Below, piece after piece: positions 49,166 through 61,287 of a stretch of DNA of 64,000 bases. The position numbers and the translations under genes are program-made. Where the stretch lies: contig OZ022239.1 in NCBI GenBank assembly GCA_963978895.1, positions 14,941,938 through 15,005,937 on the forward strand, written 5' to 3'. The notes below the pieces were generated by a model. It searched no databases and was not told where the DNA came from. It saw nothing but the letters and a program-made list of their open reading frames with translations. The first letter of the stretch is position 1. Each line of letters begins with the position of its first letter. Origin of the DNA: Erpobdella octoculata (lineage: Eukaryota > Annelida > Clitellata > Hirudinida > Erpobdellidae).

Positions 49166-50439
49166 TTTTCGTAATGGTCATATACTCAAAAAATAAATGA
49201 CTTGACATCTAGCAGTTTCTTATCTACTACTCCTTTTGTAATGATCGTATACTCGAAAAATAAATGGCTTGAAAACTAGCAGCTTATAAAACGAGACCAG
49301 GCAACTGTAAAATGAGATATATAATAGTCATAAGCTTGACCAACATTTTGTGATTACGAGATACCAACTATAGTAGTTTATACATTTTTGACCGCCAAAA
49401 ATAGCACAGAGACCATTGGATCTTGCTTCACATATTTGTTTGGTATAACCTGGCTTTGTAAAATAAATTTGTTACTTTTGTTTTGTTTCACTTTAATTCT
49501 AGGTTATTTTTTTGTTATGATTTTATGTTATTTTTATTTTCTTGTTTTATTAAAATGCTATGTTAATTGTTTTCCCCTTTCTCTTTTATTTTTTTGCCCC
49601 TGCTCCGACCCACTTTTGAGCTAAGACGAGGTGGTGCAAACGTACGCTACGCCACGAGATTAAAGTTCTAAAATTATGTTTATTTTTCCCAATTTCTGGA
49701 GTGTGTTGACACTGAACACAAAAAAACTTGTAACAAGATTAGAAACATTTATTGGGCAAAAAACACGTGTTAGTAATAAGAACATGTGTTAGTAATAATA
49801 TTTATTTACAAAAACTATATACAGGATAATAAGTTCTAATAAGGCTCTATACCCATTACCCATCGGCGGTAGCACTCCTTTTCGCCAGTTTCATTGGTGT
49901 CTGAAACAACTGACAGATTTTTATCCTCGCTATGAAGCCGTGCGTCATAGCCCATCCCACAGCGTCATCTTCCACATTTTTATTTAATTTAGTAGATAAT
50001 ATCCCAGTAACGTCAGGATAATTTTCGGCCATGATAAAACAATTTGAGAAAATGAAAACCATAGAATAAGATTATTTGTGTTCACTTTTAAATTTATAAC
50101 CAAGGTTTGTGGGTGGAGCTGATCATTATTAGTAGTTGGCGGCCTGTCAATCATGGACATCACGTGCCTGCCAATCATTGCTTGTTTATCTCATTAACTC
50201 CGGTAACGGCAGGATCTTTGATATTGCCAGGTTGAAATTCAAAAAATTAACTGCAACAGTCATCGTGTCGGAACTTTGTTGTTGCGCCTTTACATTTCAC
50301 TTTATTTGAGCCCGGGTTAAAACTTAAAAGATAATCTGGGTGTTCTTCCAAAATAATGCGATAAACTGCAAAGGTTTGATTATTTTGCTTTCATATTTTA
50401 GGTTTCACATATAATTAATTTTTTTTAATTTGTTAGAGA
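49166..50439. other. no gene recognised
   Basis: Contains the target-site tandem duplication around 49203-49275, an open frame at 49388-49624 rich in Phe/Leu/Tyr (hydrophobic, no known family), and AT-rich sequence. Part of the 44201-60739 element or an insertion in it. Confidence 0.35.
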
Positions 50440-50973
50440 TCTACTAAAGCTCGTTGATGATGTAACACTACATTCTGAACCCCACAAGATAACTTCACAG
50501 AACATCAACTAGTCAAAAAAAGAAAACTTGAAGACAACTTTTATGCAAACTTGTGCTCTAAAAATTCAAAAAGCTCAGTTTCGAATGAGGTTTTGTTATT
50601 AAACCATCTTTATAAGCATGAAAAAATTCTTAGACCTTGGTAATAACTTATAATTCAGCTTGTTGATTGTTATTAATTAATTATGCTTATATGAGCAACT
50701 AGTTTCACTATGTTAATAATAATTTTTTAAGGTTGCTGACTATTTGGCATTGAACGAAAAAGCACTAGGCGATTTGCTGAGTTTTTTGGAAAATAACTTT
50801 AAGAAATGATCAAAACTGTCTCAAGTTGCAATGATTATTTTGAGTTTAAAGCAGCAAGCACCTCCTCTGAGAGAGCATTCTCTATGGGAGGATTAACCAT
50901 TAATGATCGAAGAACTCAGCTAAGTGGAAAAACATTGATGGACTTTTATTTAGTCATGGACTTAAATAAATAA
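50440..50973 (+). pseudogene. hAT transposase C-terminal remnant, possibly two exons
   Basis: The second part (50740-50973) reads VADYLALNEKALGDLLSFLE and, after a stop, NDYFEFKAASTSSERAFSMG then GLTINDRRTQLSGKTLMDFY and a stop: the hAT signature S-SERAFS-GG-T-ND-R--L. Upstream, KKRKLEDNFYANLCSKNSKS and LNHLYKHEKILRP end at a possible donor GTAATA; TTTTTTAAG before GTTGCTGAC could be the acceptor. At least one in-frame stop makes it inactive. A candidate for the original transposase of the 16.5-kb element. Confidence 0.75.
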
Positions 50974-51957
50974 ATTGTATTGAGTCCAATTACGGTGTTA
51001 TTGCAACACTTGAGTTATAGTAATAGGCTATTCTAAGGAATATTTAATAATACACAGTTTTTGTGTGTAACCCCACAACGTGGAAGAAGTGAGCAAAGCA
51101 AGCCAACCACGATTAGGGGGTTTGGGGGAGCAGCTGCTACACTTTTTGATAGCATTTGGGTCTAAATGGAGCCCATATTTGGATACTTGAAGACTTGAAC
51201 CACTATTTTCCACCTCCAACAAAAATTTAAAAAATATCAAATTATAGCTAATATATCAAAACAATTATGATGTGCCTGTGCATTTCAAATGTTGCACTTT
51301 GTTGTTTTGCTGAAAATGGGTTTATTATAATTTTGTACAGGAAACTTTTCATTATGAAAATGCTAAAATTATATTACTGAATAATAATTCTTTTGCCAGA
51401 CTGAGTAGATTAGTAGTCTATAATAGTATATACACAGGGTGACCCCTGACCCTGTTTTGTAGGCTAGAACCCGCTATATAAACATTTAACAACTTTTTAC
51501 TTAGTACCTAAATTGTATTAAATTGAAATGTACTGATCGTATTGAAATGTATTTTATAATTTGAAAAGTACCATTAAATTCAAAGTGTCAAATTCAATGA
51601 ACAGGCTGCTTAAAAACCAATTTTCTCAGAATCCTTTTGTTTTGGCTTTTTCAGTTTGTCAGCTTCTGCTGACTTTGCCTCTGCGAACATTGACGAGAAC
51701 CATTTCTGTTGTTTGTGTTTTTTTGGTTCAACATTACGCCTATCTTTTCTCCAATGTGGCATTTATTAAGTACCTAATAACAATTCAACATTGACTGCAA
51801 CTGAATGACTTTTCTCCAGTTTGGAATACAAATCTCCAATGTGGCATTCAGTGGCTTCTATCCCCCCCCCAAGTGGCCGGGCTCAATTCCCCCATTAAGT
51901 AGCTAAGCTTTCCCCCCTCCTCCAAGTTGCGACCGCCATTATTTTTAGTATTTCACC
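50974..51957. repeat. intergenic with a dispersed repeat copy
   Basis: About 51755-51860 (TTATTAAGTACCTAATAACA, ACTGCAACTGAATGACTTTT, TCCAATGTGGCATTCAG) recurs diverged at 56705-56880. A C-rich run (51861-51920) follows. No gene recognised. Confidence 0.45.
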
Positions 51958-52921
<964 letters not shown>

Positions 52922-53174
52922 TATATATATATATATATATTCCCGCAAGCAAGTTTCATTGAAATTTGTCGCCCATTTTGCATTCAACAGTATCTTGTAT
53001 AAACCTTGCAAAACAACAATATATATATAGTTTGAATTTTAACACACTTTTTTGTTCTTTCTATACACATTTTTCTCAACAATTCGTCTAATTTCGGTAT
53101 AATACCCAAACACAGAAAAACCACACACGTTAATATTGAAAAAATCATTTAAAACTATAAATCCAAATCTAAAT
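52922..53174. other. no gene recognised
   Basis: Short TA tract then AT-rich sequence downstream of the hAT exon (its 3' side on the minus strand). No obvious polyadenylation signal was pinned down. Confidence 0.3.
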
Positions 53175-53985
53175 TTATTTAATTAAAAGTTTCTGTAGCG
53201 GTTTTGATGTTGCAGCAAATCTATCAATGATTTTATCTACAGGAATGTTTTCCAAAATGTCTTTTTCTGAGGCAAGTATTAATAATGACGAGAACCAATC
53301 ATCCAACATTGAGGTCCTTAACCGGTTCTTAATGAGTCGAACCCTGCTCATCGCTCTCTCGGCACTAGCGCTTGTAATTGCAAGCGACACAAATATCTTG
53401 TACAAGATGTCCAATGCGGGAAATCCAGACAATTCCTGAAGCGCTCTTAGTGGTTTGATTTTGATAAAATTGTAGTATTTGTCGGGCTGACATGGTGAAT
53501 TTATTAATTGCGAAATAATGGAAGATGTGATCCGGTGGTTTACAAATAATGATGGATCGTTCTGATTGACATGTCTTTCTTTATCAGACACCGTACCGGC
53601 AGTGGTAGATTCAATTGGAGTTGAGAGTAATAACGGAAGCTGGTCAAAATCACAGGGTGTGTAATCGGTAAGAGGAAGGTCATTGAGTGCGTCATCGTTA
53701 ACAGTGAGGTCAGAGAGTGTGTCATTTTCATCGGTTACAGCGAGGGCAGAAAGTGTGTCATCGTTAACAATGAGGTAACAGAGTGTGTCATCTTCATCGA
53801 AAGAAAGGCCACTGAGTGTGTCATCGGCCACAGCAATGTTACTGAAGGTGCCGTCGGTAACAATAGGACTATGTAGATTTGAAACAGGCATCGATTCAAC
53901 AACATCATCAACAGAGGATTTACAAGGTTTCCACTGACCACTTGCGTCTTGAAATTCAATAACTTTATATTTGATTTCCATATTC
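53175..53985 (-). CDS. hAT dimerisation-domain exon with DDTLS repeats
   Basis: A good acceptor (TTATTTTGCTTAG, ending 53986) opens MEIKYKVIEFQDASGQWKPC. Residues ~45-110 of the exon are imperfect repeats of the type VxDDTLSxLxVND (for example VNDDTLSALAV, ENDTLSDLTVNDDALNDLPL). The C-terminal third is a hAT domain: RALQELSGFPALDILYKIFV, SLAITSASAERAMSRVRLIK and NRLRTSMLDDWFSSLLILAS, ending PLQKLLIK and stop. The frame is intact over 269 codons. It may be the last exon of a transposase or of a gene that took up the domain; upstream exons were not found. The repeats are not a usual part of hAT transposases. Confidence 0.65.
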
Positions 53986-54051
53986 CTAAGCAAAATAAAA
54001 CGCAATTTGTAAAACCTATTGTAAAAGAAAATTTTAATGGTTATATAAACG

Positions 54052-54094
54052 TCCGGGGAACGAACATTATCCGCCGGACGTTCCCCGTGTGAAA
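54052..54094. repeat. GC-rich imperfect inverted repeat
   Basis: GTCCGGGGAACG and CCGGACGTTCCCCG face each other around AACATTATC. An isolated hairpin upstream of the hAT exon. Confidence 0.6.
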
Positions 54095-54668
54095 ATTTGC
54101 AAAATATAATAAGAACTACTAGACTAAATTTTTAACTATTAACTATAATTATCAGTAAAAAATAGTTTTAATGGAATTTCCGAGGTGGAAAATGTCCTAC
54201 ATTCAATACGGCTGTGTATGTATGTATGTATATATGTTTGTGTAAATGCTAAAACTTTTCATAACCCTGTAAGTTGGCGCAAAAATTGCAAAACCACAAA
54301 AATATGTGTTGATGTTTAAAAATCCGTCTCCGAAACTGGCCAGTTGGTTTATAATAAAGCTTAGAGTTTTACATTTTGTAGTGATGTTTTAAACATTTTA
54401 AAAAAGTGTAAACAGACTAAGAAAAAGTTAGTTTCAGTCAACTGGCGTGCGTATTTCAATAGAGCACATTTACTTGGATTTTTCTCGTGGAATACTCTTT
54501 TCTTTAACAAAGTAAACAAATTGTGAACAAGAAGGAGTCAAAAAGAGTCAAGTTTATTTTATAGAGCCGTCATCAGTCGTAGAACTTATCAGCATTCATG
54601 GGCTTCAGCATAAATTATGTTCCATGTCCATACGGTTGCGGCTACATCGTGAAGCGTATTAGATGAGC
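54095..54668. other. no gene recognised
   Basis: AT-rich sequence between the hAT exon and the P3 element, with a short TATG tract near 54216. No upstream exon of the minus-strand gene could be identified. Confidence 0.3.
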
Positions 54669-56463
54669 CATGGACTCCTAAATAAAAGCTATCTGGACAC
54701 AAATATGCCAAGGCGTTATCTACCACATGGGGCGATTGTATCGCGTTACGCTTGGCTGTTTGAGGGAGCTACATGTTATAAAAACTTTGACAACTTTTAT
54801 TATTTTACACTTGAACAACTGAAACACATAAATAAAACATTTATTATTTGACAATTAACACTCAAATAGTTTATTTTAAAACACAAAATAATCTAAGCTA
54901 AATTGTTGTCAAGTGCAATTTATTAGTGTATCTATTTTTCTTCTTTAGCTCTATTATTCTTGTTTGCTTCTCTTGTTATTTCCTCCACTTATATTTTGAT
55001 TAAAATGTGGAAAGGCTTGCAAACGATGTGACTTTGTTGGTAAATCAATGCTCCCATACCATGTTTTTTGCCCATGATATAATATTAAACGAGCTTCACT
55101 GGCTAACAAATGTCCATCCATGAAAAGTTTTTAAACTATAAAATTTGTTGTGTTGTATTGTTCTTTGGAAACTAAAATTGACATTGTATCTTCTTTAAAG
55201 GTAATGTTGTCATAAAACAAAAATTTAGAGAATTTAAGGACACAGCTCGAATCTTTCTATCGCTCTCCAGCACCTGGTGCATTGAAGTATAATAGTTGCT
55301 TCTGAGATTTCATAAAACTATCCAAAACCAGACTATAAATTATCAGACTGAAGCTGACCAAGCCAATAATTAATTAGTCTTATAAACTTCATTTAAGATG
55401 ATCTTGATGGAGCAGAAAATGAAAGGTCATTCTAAGTTCTTGGCCGATGATGCTAAAATTTTTGTCGTCAAGTACTGAGCGTCACAAAACCAGCACAAAC
55501 AGTTGTTCTTGTCGATGATGATCTGAGTCTCTGGCAGTCATGAAGAGAACTGATAGGTAAACGATAAATAAACATGTGTTGAATAGCAAAAAAATCGATG
55601 CTAGAATTTCTGTCGCCAAGTGCTTCATGGTTGAACTGCACAAAAGTCTGCTCTGGAACCACGATGCAGGCTTCTTAAAAATTCTGGATACAACAATTTT
55701 TGACTGAAAATTGTTGTAAATATTTTTTAAGTCATACCCCTGGTAGAAAATGAGGAAGATGGTTTTTGTTCACAGGATCAATTATATTAATCTTCAGTTT
55801 GTCCCCATGAGTTGATTGACTGATTGACAGAACATTGCCAGGTGAATGTTGTGTTTTCAACTGAAATAGTTAAATATATCTCTTCTTTAGCTGAGTTGAA
55901 ATATACTTTCTTAGCCGATAAAAATTCATGTTGGAGTGTCTTCATGAATTCATATCTTCAATGATATAGTGTATAACGAAATGAAGAAAACAATGAGCTA
56001 ACACTCAATATTATTCTTGGATTGGCACGGTTCCATTTCTCATAATGAACTTCATCACGCAGAAAAGAGTGAAATGATGAAAAGTAATACGAGCGTTGAC
56101 TTGTTAGTTTTTACCGTGGCTAGTTTTGTATCCAAATGCTGAATATAATGTTAACAATGACAAAGTTTGTAGTAGTAAATAAACTGAATTGCTGAATAAA
56201 TCCAAAAAATCTCAACTCTGGAATCAGAATATAATCTTTGTCAAAATAAAACCATTCGACGACGCGAAGCGCTCGAGACAATGAAATAATAAACAACGAG
56301 CTGAAGCGGCTCACAGCTTATAAGCTAGTATTACCTAGTATACGTCGATGCATGCTAGTATGCTACATTCGCATGCTTGTACACAATCGCCTCATGTAGT
56401 CGACTCATTAGGTTCTCACCCATTAAGGTTTGTGTCCAGATAGCTTTTATTTAGGAGTCCATG
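54669..56463. mobile_element. third P-like element, P3, decayed
   Basis: Termini CATGGACTCCTAAATAAAAG at both ends (inverted) continue CTATCTGGACACAAA, the same layout as P1 and P2 (CATGG...CATCTGGA...CACAAC). The inverted match runs about 36 bp. GATGAGC occurs on both outer sides (54662-54668, 56464-56470), one base short of the usual 8. The interior has only broken frames. Confidence 0.75.
54960..55330 (-). pseudogene. unassigned broken frame inside P3
   Basis: Minus-strand pieces SFMKSQKQLLYFNAPGAGER, stop, then KDSSCVLKFSKFLFYDNITF and KEDTMSILVSKEQYNTTNFI in the same frame with one stop. By position it could be the C-terminal region of the P3 transposase, but I do not recognise conserved residues. 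Confidence 0.3.
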
Positions 56464-56926
56464 GATGAGCTATATGAAAGATAAGATGGGCATTAAATGT
56501 TAATTAACGAATCTCGAGTCAACGTTGAGAAGCCACACGACGTCTCACGACTCTCACGTCGTTTAGATATATTCTTTAGGTTCAATCGAAATTTCGAAAT
56601 GGAAGGATTTTTAAACTTTTTTCTTTGCCCCCCTTTTTTTTCTTCCCCCCTGTTTTTTGCCGGGCGAAGCTGCGCCCGGCTGTATAAGGATAGAAGCCAC
56701 TGGTGGCATTTATTAAGTACCTAAGTCCAATTTAATACTGAGTGCAACTGAATGCTTTTCTCCAGTGTGGATTACAGATTACGGTGTGGATTATGTGACA
56801 TTTAGCAATTAAGAACAGTTCAACACTAACTGCATCTGATTGACTATCCCCAAGTGTGGATTACATCATTACAATGTGAAAGTTACTTCCTAAGGAAAAA
56901 CATTATTCTACAATTTCATACTTTAA
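56464..56926. repeat. intergenic: GC hairpin and dispersed repeat copy
   Basis: GCCGGGCGAAGCTGCGCCCGGC at 56659-56682 is a strong hairpin of Helitron-end character but without CTAG. From about 56705, ATTAAGTACCTAAGTCCAAT and ACTGAATGCTTTTCTCCAGT repeat the sequence at 51755, itself partly duplicated up to 56880. Confidence 0.5.
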
Positions 56927-59601
56927 CTAGCAGTGCCCGTAGCGGCTTCGCTCGCATGAAATTAGAGAATTTGAACCGTGCATCCATAGGTGTCGGCTCG
57001 GCCCGTCGACAACTTGGCCCAGCCCGTTTCAAAACCAAAATTCCTGGCCCGGCACGGCCCGTCTAATTTGGGCCCGGCCCGTTTTTACAGGCCTAGAAAT
57101 TCTACATACTTGATGAAAAACTTCGACCCGTCCCACCTTGACTTCAGGTTTGGCCCGGCCCGTCTGAAGACCCTAAAATCACTAAAATGTCTATATGCGT
57201 AGTGAAAATCTTCGGCCCATACTAAAACTAAATACTAATTTTACTTTTGTATCATTTACAGTTTTTGAGTAGCAGTTACTTTAAAAACGAAGTAACCCTA
57301 TTTTCCACCCCATATTTGAAGTCCTGGAAACCAAATTTTCAAAAAATGGTAAAACACGTATATAATTATTTCTGGATTGGAAACCAAATACTAATTTTTA
57401 CTCCTGTAGCATCTACAGTTTTCGAGTAGCAGTTACATTAAAAACCAAATAACCTTATTTTCCACCCCACATTTGAGGTCCTGGAAACCAAATTTAAAAA
57501 AATGGTAAAACACGTATATCTTTATTTTTAGAATAGAAACTAAATACTAATTTTTACATCTGTGGTATTTACAGTTTTCGAATAGCAGTTACTTTAAAAA
57601 AACAAATAACCTTATTTTCCACCACACATTTGAAGTCCTGGAAACCAAATTTTCAAAAAATGCTAAAACACGTATTTCATTATTTTTGGAGTAGAAACTA
57701 AATACTAATTTTTACTCCTGTAGCATTCACAGTTTTTGAGTAGCAGCTACTTTACAAACCAAATAACCCAATTTTCCAACCCACATTTGAGGTCCCGGAA
57801 ACCGAATTTTCAAAAAATGGTGAAACACGTATCTTTTTATTTTTCAAAAAGAATCCATATACCAAATTTCAAAATCTTCTCATTTTTGGTTTTCGAAATC
57901 TACAATGTTTTAGAAAAAAATTTGTTTTCCAGTTTCTTCCCCTCAGGAGCAAAATTTTAAAAAATCCTTTCTTAGTGGATGCTTACGCAATAAAAGTAAT
58001 ATAAGTTCCAAATTTCACGTTCCTAGGATGAGGCGTTTGAGCTCGGCGTTGATTATCTGTCAGTCAGTCAGTCAGTCAGTCAGTCAGTCAGTCAGTCAGT
58101 CAGTCAGTCAGTCAGTCAGTCAGTCAGTCAGTCAGTCAGTCAGTCAGTCAGTCAGTCAGTCAGTCAGTCAGTCAGTCAGTCAGTCAGTCAGTCAGTCAGT
58201 CAGTCAGTCAGTCAGTCAGTCAGTCAGTCAGTCAGTCAGTCAGTCAGTCAGTCAGTCAGTCAGTCAGTCAGTCAGTCAGTCAGTCAGTCAGTCAGTCAGT
58301 CAGTCAGTCAGTCAGTCAGTCAGTCAGTCAGTCAGTCAGTCAGTCAGTCAGTCAGTCAGTCAGTCAGTCAGTCAGTCAGTCAGTCAGTCAGTCAGTCAGT
58401 CAGTCAGTCAGTCAGTCAGTCAGTCAGTCAGTCAGTCAGTCAGTCAGTCAGTCAGTCAGTCAGTCAGTCAGTCAGTCAGTCAGTCAGTCAGTCAGTCAGT
58501 CAGTCAGTCAGTCAGTCAGTCAGTCAGTCAGTCAGTCAGTCAGTCAGTCAGTCAGTCAGTCAGTCAGTCAGTCAGTCAGTCAGTCAGTCAGTCAGTCAGT
58601 CAGTCAGTCAGTCAGTCAGTCAGTCAGTCAGTCAGTCAGTCAGTCAGTCAGTCAGTCAGTCAGTCAGTCAGTCAGTCAGTCAGTCAGTCAGTCAGTCAGT
58701 CAGTCAGTCAGTCAGTCAGTCAGTCAGTCAGTCAGTCAGTCAGTCAGTCAGTCAGTCAGTCAGTCAGTCAGTCAGTCAGTCAGTCAGTCAGTCAGTCAGT
58801 CAGTCAGTCAGTCAGTCAGTCAGTCAGTCAGTCAGTCAGTCAGTCAGTCAGTCAGTCAGTCAGTCAGTCAGTCAGTCAGTCAGTCAGTCAGTCAGTCAGT
58901 CAGTCAGTCAGTCAGTCAGTCAGTCAGTCAGTCAGTCAGTCAGTCAGTCAGTCAGTCAGTCAGTCAGTCAGTCAGTCAGTCAGTCAGTCAGTCAGTCAGT
59001 CAGTCAGTCAGTCAGTCAGTCAGTCAGTCAGTCAGTCAGTCAGTCAGTCAGTCAGTCAGTCAGTCAGTCAGTCAGTCAGTCAGTCAGTCAGTCAGTCAGT
59101 CAGTCAGTCAGTCAGTCAGTCAGTCAGTCAGTCAGTCAGTCAGTCAGTCAGTCAGTCAGTCAGTCAGTCAGTCAGTCAGTCAGTCAGTCAGTCAGTCAGT
59201 CAGTCAGTCAGTCAGTCAGTCAGTCAGTCAGTCAGTCAGTCAGTCAGTCAGTCAGTCAGTCAGTCAGTCAGTCAGTCAGTCAGTCAGTCAGTCAGTCAGT
59301 CAGTCAGTCAGTCAGTCAGTCAGTCAGTCAGTCAGTCAGTCAGTCAGTCAGTCAGTCAGTCAGTCAGTCAGTCAGTCAGTCAGTCAGTCAGTCAGTCAGT
59401 CAGTCAGTCAGTCAGTCAGTCAGTCAGTCAGTCAGTCAGTCAGTCAGTCAGTCAGTCAGTCAGTCAGTCAGTCAGTCAGTCAGTCAGTCAGTCAGTCAGT
59501 CAGTCAGTCAGTCAGTCAGTCAGTCAGTCAGTCAGTCAGTCAGTCAGTCAGTCAGTCAGTCAGTCAGTCAGTCAGGACATGTTCTTTTATATATATATAG
59601 A
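56927..59601 (-). mobile_element. Helitron family H1, copy E, with giant (CAGT)n
   Basis: Minus-oriented and complete: CTAG at 56927-56930, hairpin AGCGGCTTCGCT, CGGCCCG-rich 3' domain, four or five ~155-bp units, the conserved GAGGCGTTTGAGCTCGGCGT and the 5' end TCTATATATATATAAAAG at 59601. Over half of its 2675 bp is the tetranucleotide array. Confidence 0.9.
58059..59575. repeat. (CAGT)n array, ~1.5 kb
   Basis: About 379 apparently uninterrupted CAGT units. The plus strand has no stop in any frame, giving an artefactual 529-codon Ser-Val-Ser-Gln frame. It lies between GCGTTGATTATC and GGACATGTTC, the same place as in other H1 copies. Confidence 0.98.
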
Positions 59602-59791
59602 TAGGAGAAAAAGTTGAAAAACTTTTTTCTATTATCTAATGTGTAATTTTTTTATATTGATGAATGATGATTGACGAATATTAGTTAAGGTACCTTTTTG
59701 TCCTCTTTCCAAAAAAATCGTCTATTTTTTGGGGTGCTTTAGCACGCTTCATAATAAAATTTTCTACTAGTTTGTGTTGTAAAGTAAGTAA
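59602..59791. other. short unique AT-rich block
   Basis: Contains TTTTGGGGTGCTTTAGCACG, a small GTGCTTTAGCAC stem. No gene. Confidence 0.3.
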
Positions 59792-59940
59792 AATTATTTA
59801 TAAATAATTATTTTTAAACATAAATTTCATAGATATAGAATTATTTATAAATAATTATTTTTAAACATAAATTTCATAGATATAGAATTATTTATAAATA
59901 ATTATTTTTAAACATAAATTTCATAGATATAAAATTATTT
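59792..59940. repeat. 47-bp tandem repeat, ~3 copies
   Basis: The unit AATTATTTATAAATAATTAT, then TTTTAAACATAAATTTCATA and GATATAG, is repeated three times with almost no change. Confidence 0.9.
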
Positions 59941-60000
59941 AATACTTATAAGCATTACGCAGTAGACGATGACGATGCAGTGCAGACGAATGCGTGCGCT

Positions 60001-60062
60001 CCACTGATCTTTATACTATATTAATAATAATATAATATATATTATATTATAGAGATCAGTGG
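60001..60062. mobile_element. 62-bp palindromic insert with 6-bp TSD
   Basis: CCACTGATCTTTATACTATA and, inverted, CCACTGATCTCTATAATATA meet around a TA-rich centre. TGCGCT is present immediately on both sides (59995-60000, 60063-60068). The same terminal sequence CCACTGATCTCTATAATA is the 5' start of the LINE at 16148. Confidence 0.7.
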
Positions 60063-60116
60063 TGCGCTCATGACTAACAAGAAGTCGAAAAACAAAAAGT
60101 GAATTTAAGTAATTTA

Positions 60117-60315
60117 AGGCGCTGGTGGCAGAGCGGAAGAGCGTTCGCCTGTCGATCGTTAGGTCGGCAGTTCGAACCTCGCTGGCGTCACCAGCGTAAC
60201 TCCCTTAAGCAAGGATTACACTCGCATTGCTAAAAGGGTAGGCGCTTATAAATGGCTGCTTCTGCAAGTACCCTTTCTCGTCTTAGAAAAGGCGTTGTGA
60301 AAGTGAAATAAATAA
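60117..60315 (+). repeat. tRNA-derived SINE, type 2
   Basis: Head AGGCGCTGGTGGCAGAGCGG (A-box-like TGGCAGAGCGG), then GGCAGTTCGAACCTC (B-box), a ~110-nt body (CTTAAGCAAGGATTACACTC, GGGTAGGCGCTTATAAATGG) and an AAATAAATAAAAATAAG tail. The acceptor ends do not pair, so it is not a functional tRNA. A truncated copy is at 13101. Confidence 0.8.
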
Positions 60316-60632
60316 AAATAAGTAAATAGATCTATTTTTAAAATACCGATATTTGAATAAAATACAAGACAAGTTATATTTTATTGCTATATAAATTGAT
60401 GTTTTTCGCACTAATTAATAATTATTATTGGGTTTAAAATATTAAAAATGCAATCGAAAATTAACAATATTAAAATATAACATATTTAATAATACACAAT
60501 TTCAAATTTAAAAGTGCACCAATTTTTTTAAAGATACACACTTTGTGTATTAATACAGTTAAAATAGCCTATGGTTATAGTTGCGTTGAAATGATGTACG
60601 GAAAAATAATGAATAGTACAGGATTGATTAAA
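60316..60632. other. AT-rich sequence, no gene
   Basis: Sequence between the SINE and the right terminus of the 16.5-kb hAT element, with no coding or repeat structure recognised. Confidence 0.3.
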
Positions 60633-60739
60633 AATGGAGATGAAGAGCGCGGAGATGGATGGGGACGGGGATGAAAGATTGAAAGACTGCGGGGATGGTT
60701 GGGGATGGGGACGAAAAGTCGTCCCTGCGCACACCTCTA

Positions 60740-61287
60740 CAGGGAGGGCAATGGCTGAACGCATTAATACCCCATCAAATTTTAACCGAGCTGCTTTCAT
60801 GCTGCTAATAATTATTTCATGTTTAACACTTTGTTTTTTTATAATGTTTTTACAAAGTATAAAACAAGACCTTCCAGAACATTATAAATGATATTTTGAT
60901 TAAAAATTGTTAGTTTGTTTTTCAACGACTGGTTTTCAGTTTTTCCTCAGCCCAGGAAGACAATTAAAGAAATAATCACTCCAATTTCAAACGCCATTGC
61001 TAAAGTTAGCTTAAATGTTTTTAAAAAGAAATTGCTTACAAAATATTTAAAAGTATATCAAGGTTTAAACAGAAACTAGTGAAATAACATTAGTTAATTG
61101 TACAGAGTAATAAACAAGTAAATTAAAAACGAATTTTTAAAACCAATGCTCTTATATGTAATTAAAACACAAATTTTGCAATCAATTTTTTCTTATATTA
61201 CTCTTTTATTTTATGTTAAAGTCGAAATATCTTAATTATATCGAAATATCGAAATTAATTAAAATTATCTAAATTAATTGACTTATT
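60740..61287. other. right flank of the hAT element; no gene recognised
   Basis: Begins with the duplicated CAGGGAGG. The frame 60700-60891 (HINTPSNFNRAAFMLLIIISC onward) is half inside the transposon end and is not convincing. Confidence 0.3.

Noticed and set aside
49388..49624. Hydrophobic 78-codon frame as a membrane protein
   Set aside because: T-rich sequence gives Phe/Leu-rich translation by composition alone; no conserved pattern or splice sites.
58028..59617. 529-codon Ser-Val-Ser-Gln open frame
   Set aside because: It is a translation of a perfect 4-bp tandem repeat that lacks stops in this strand; no codon or context evidence for a gene.
60117..60190. Functional tRNA gene on the plus strand
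   Set aside because: Acceptor ends do not pair and a SINE body and A-rich tail follow.
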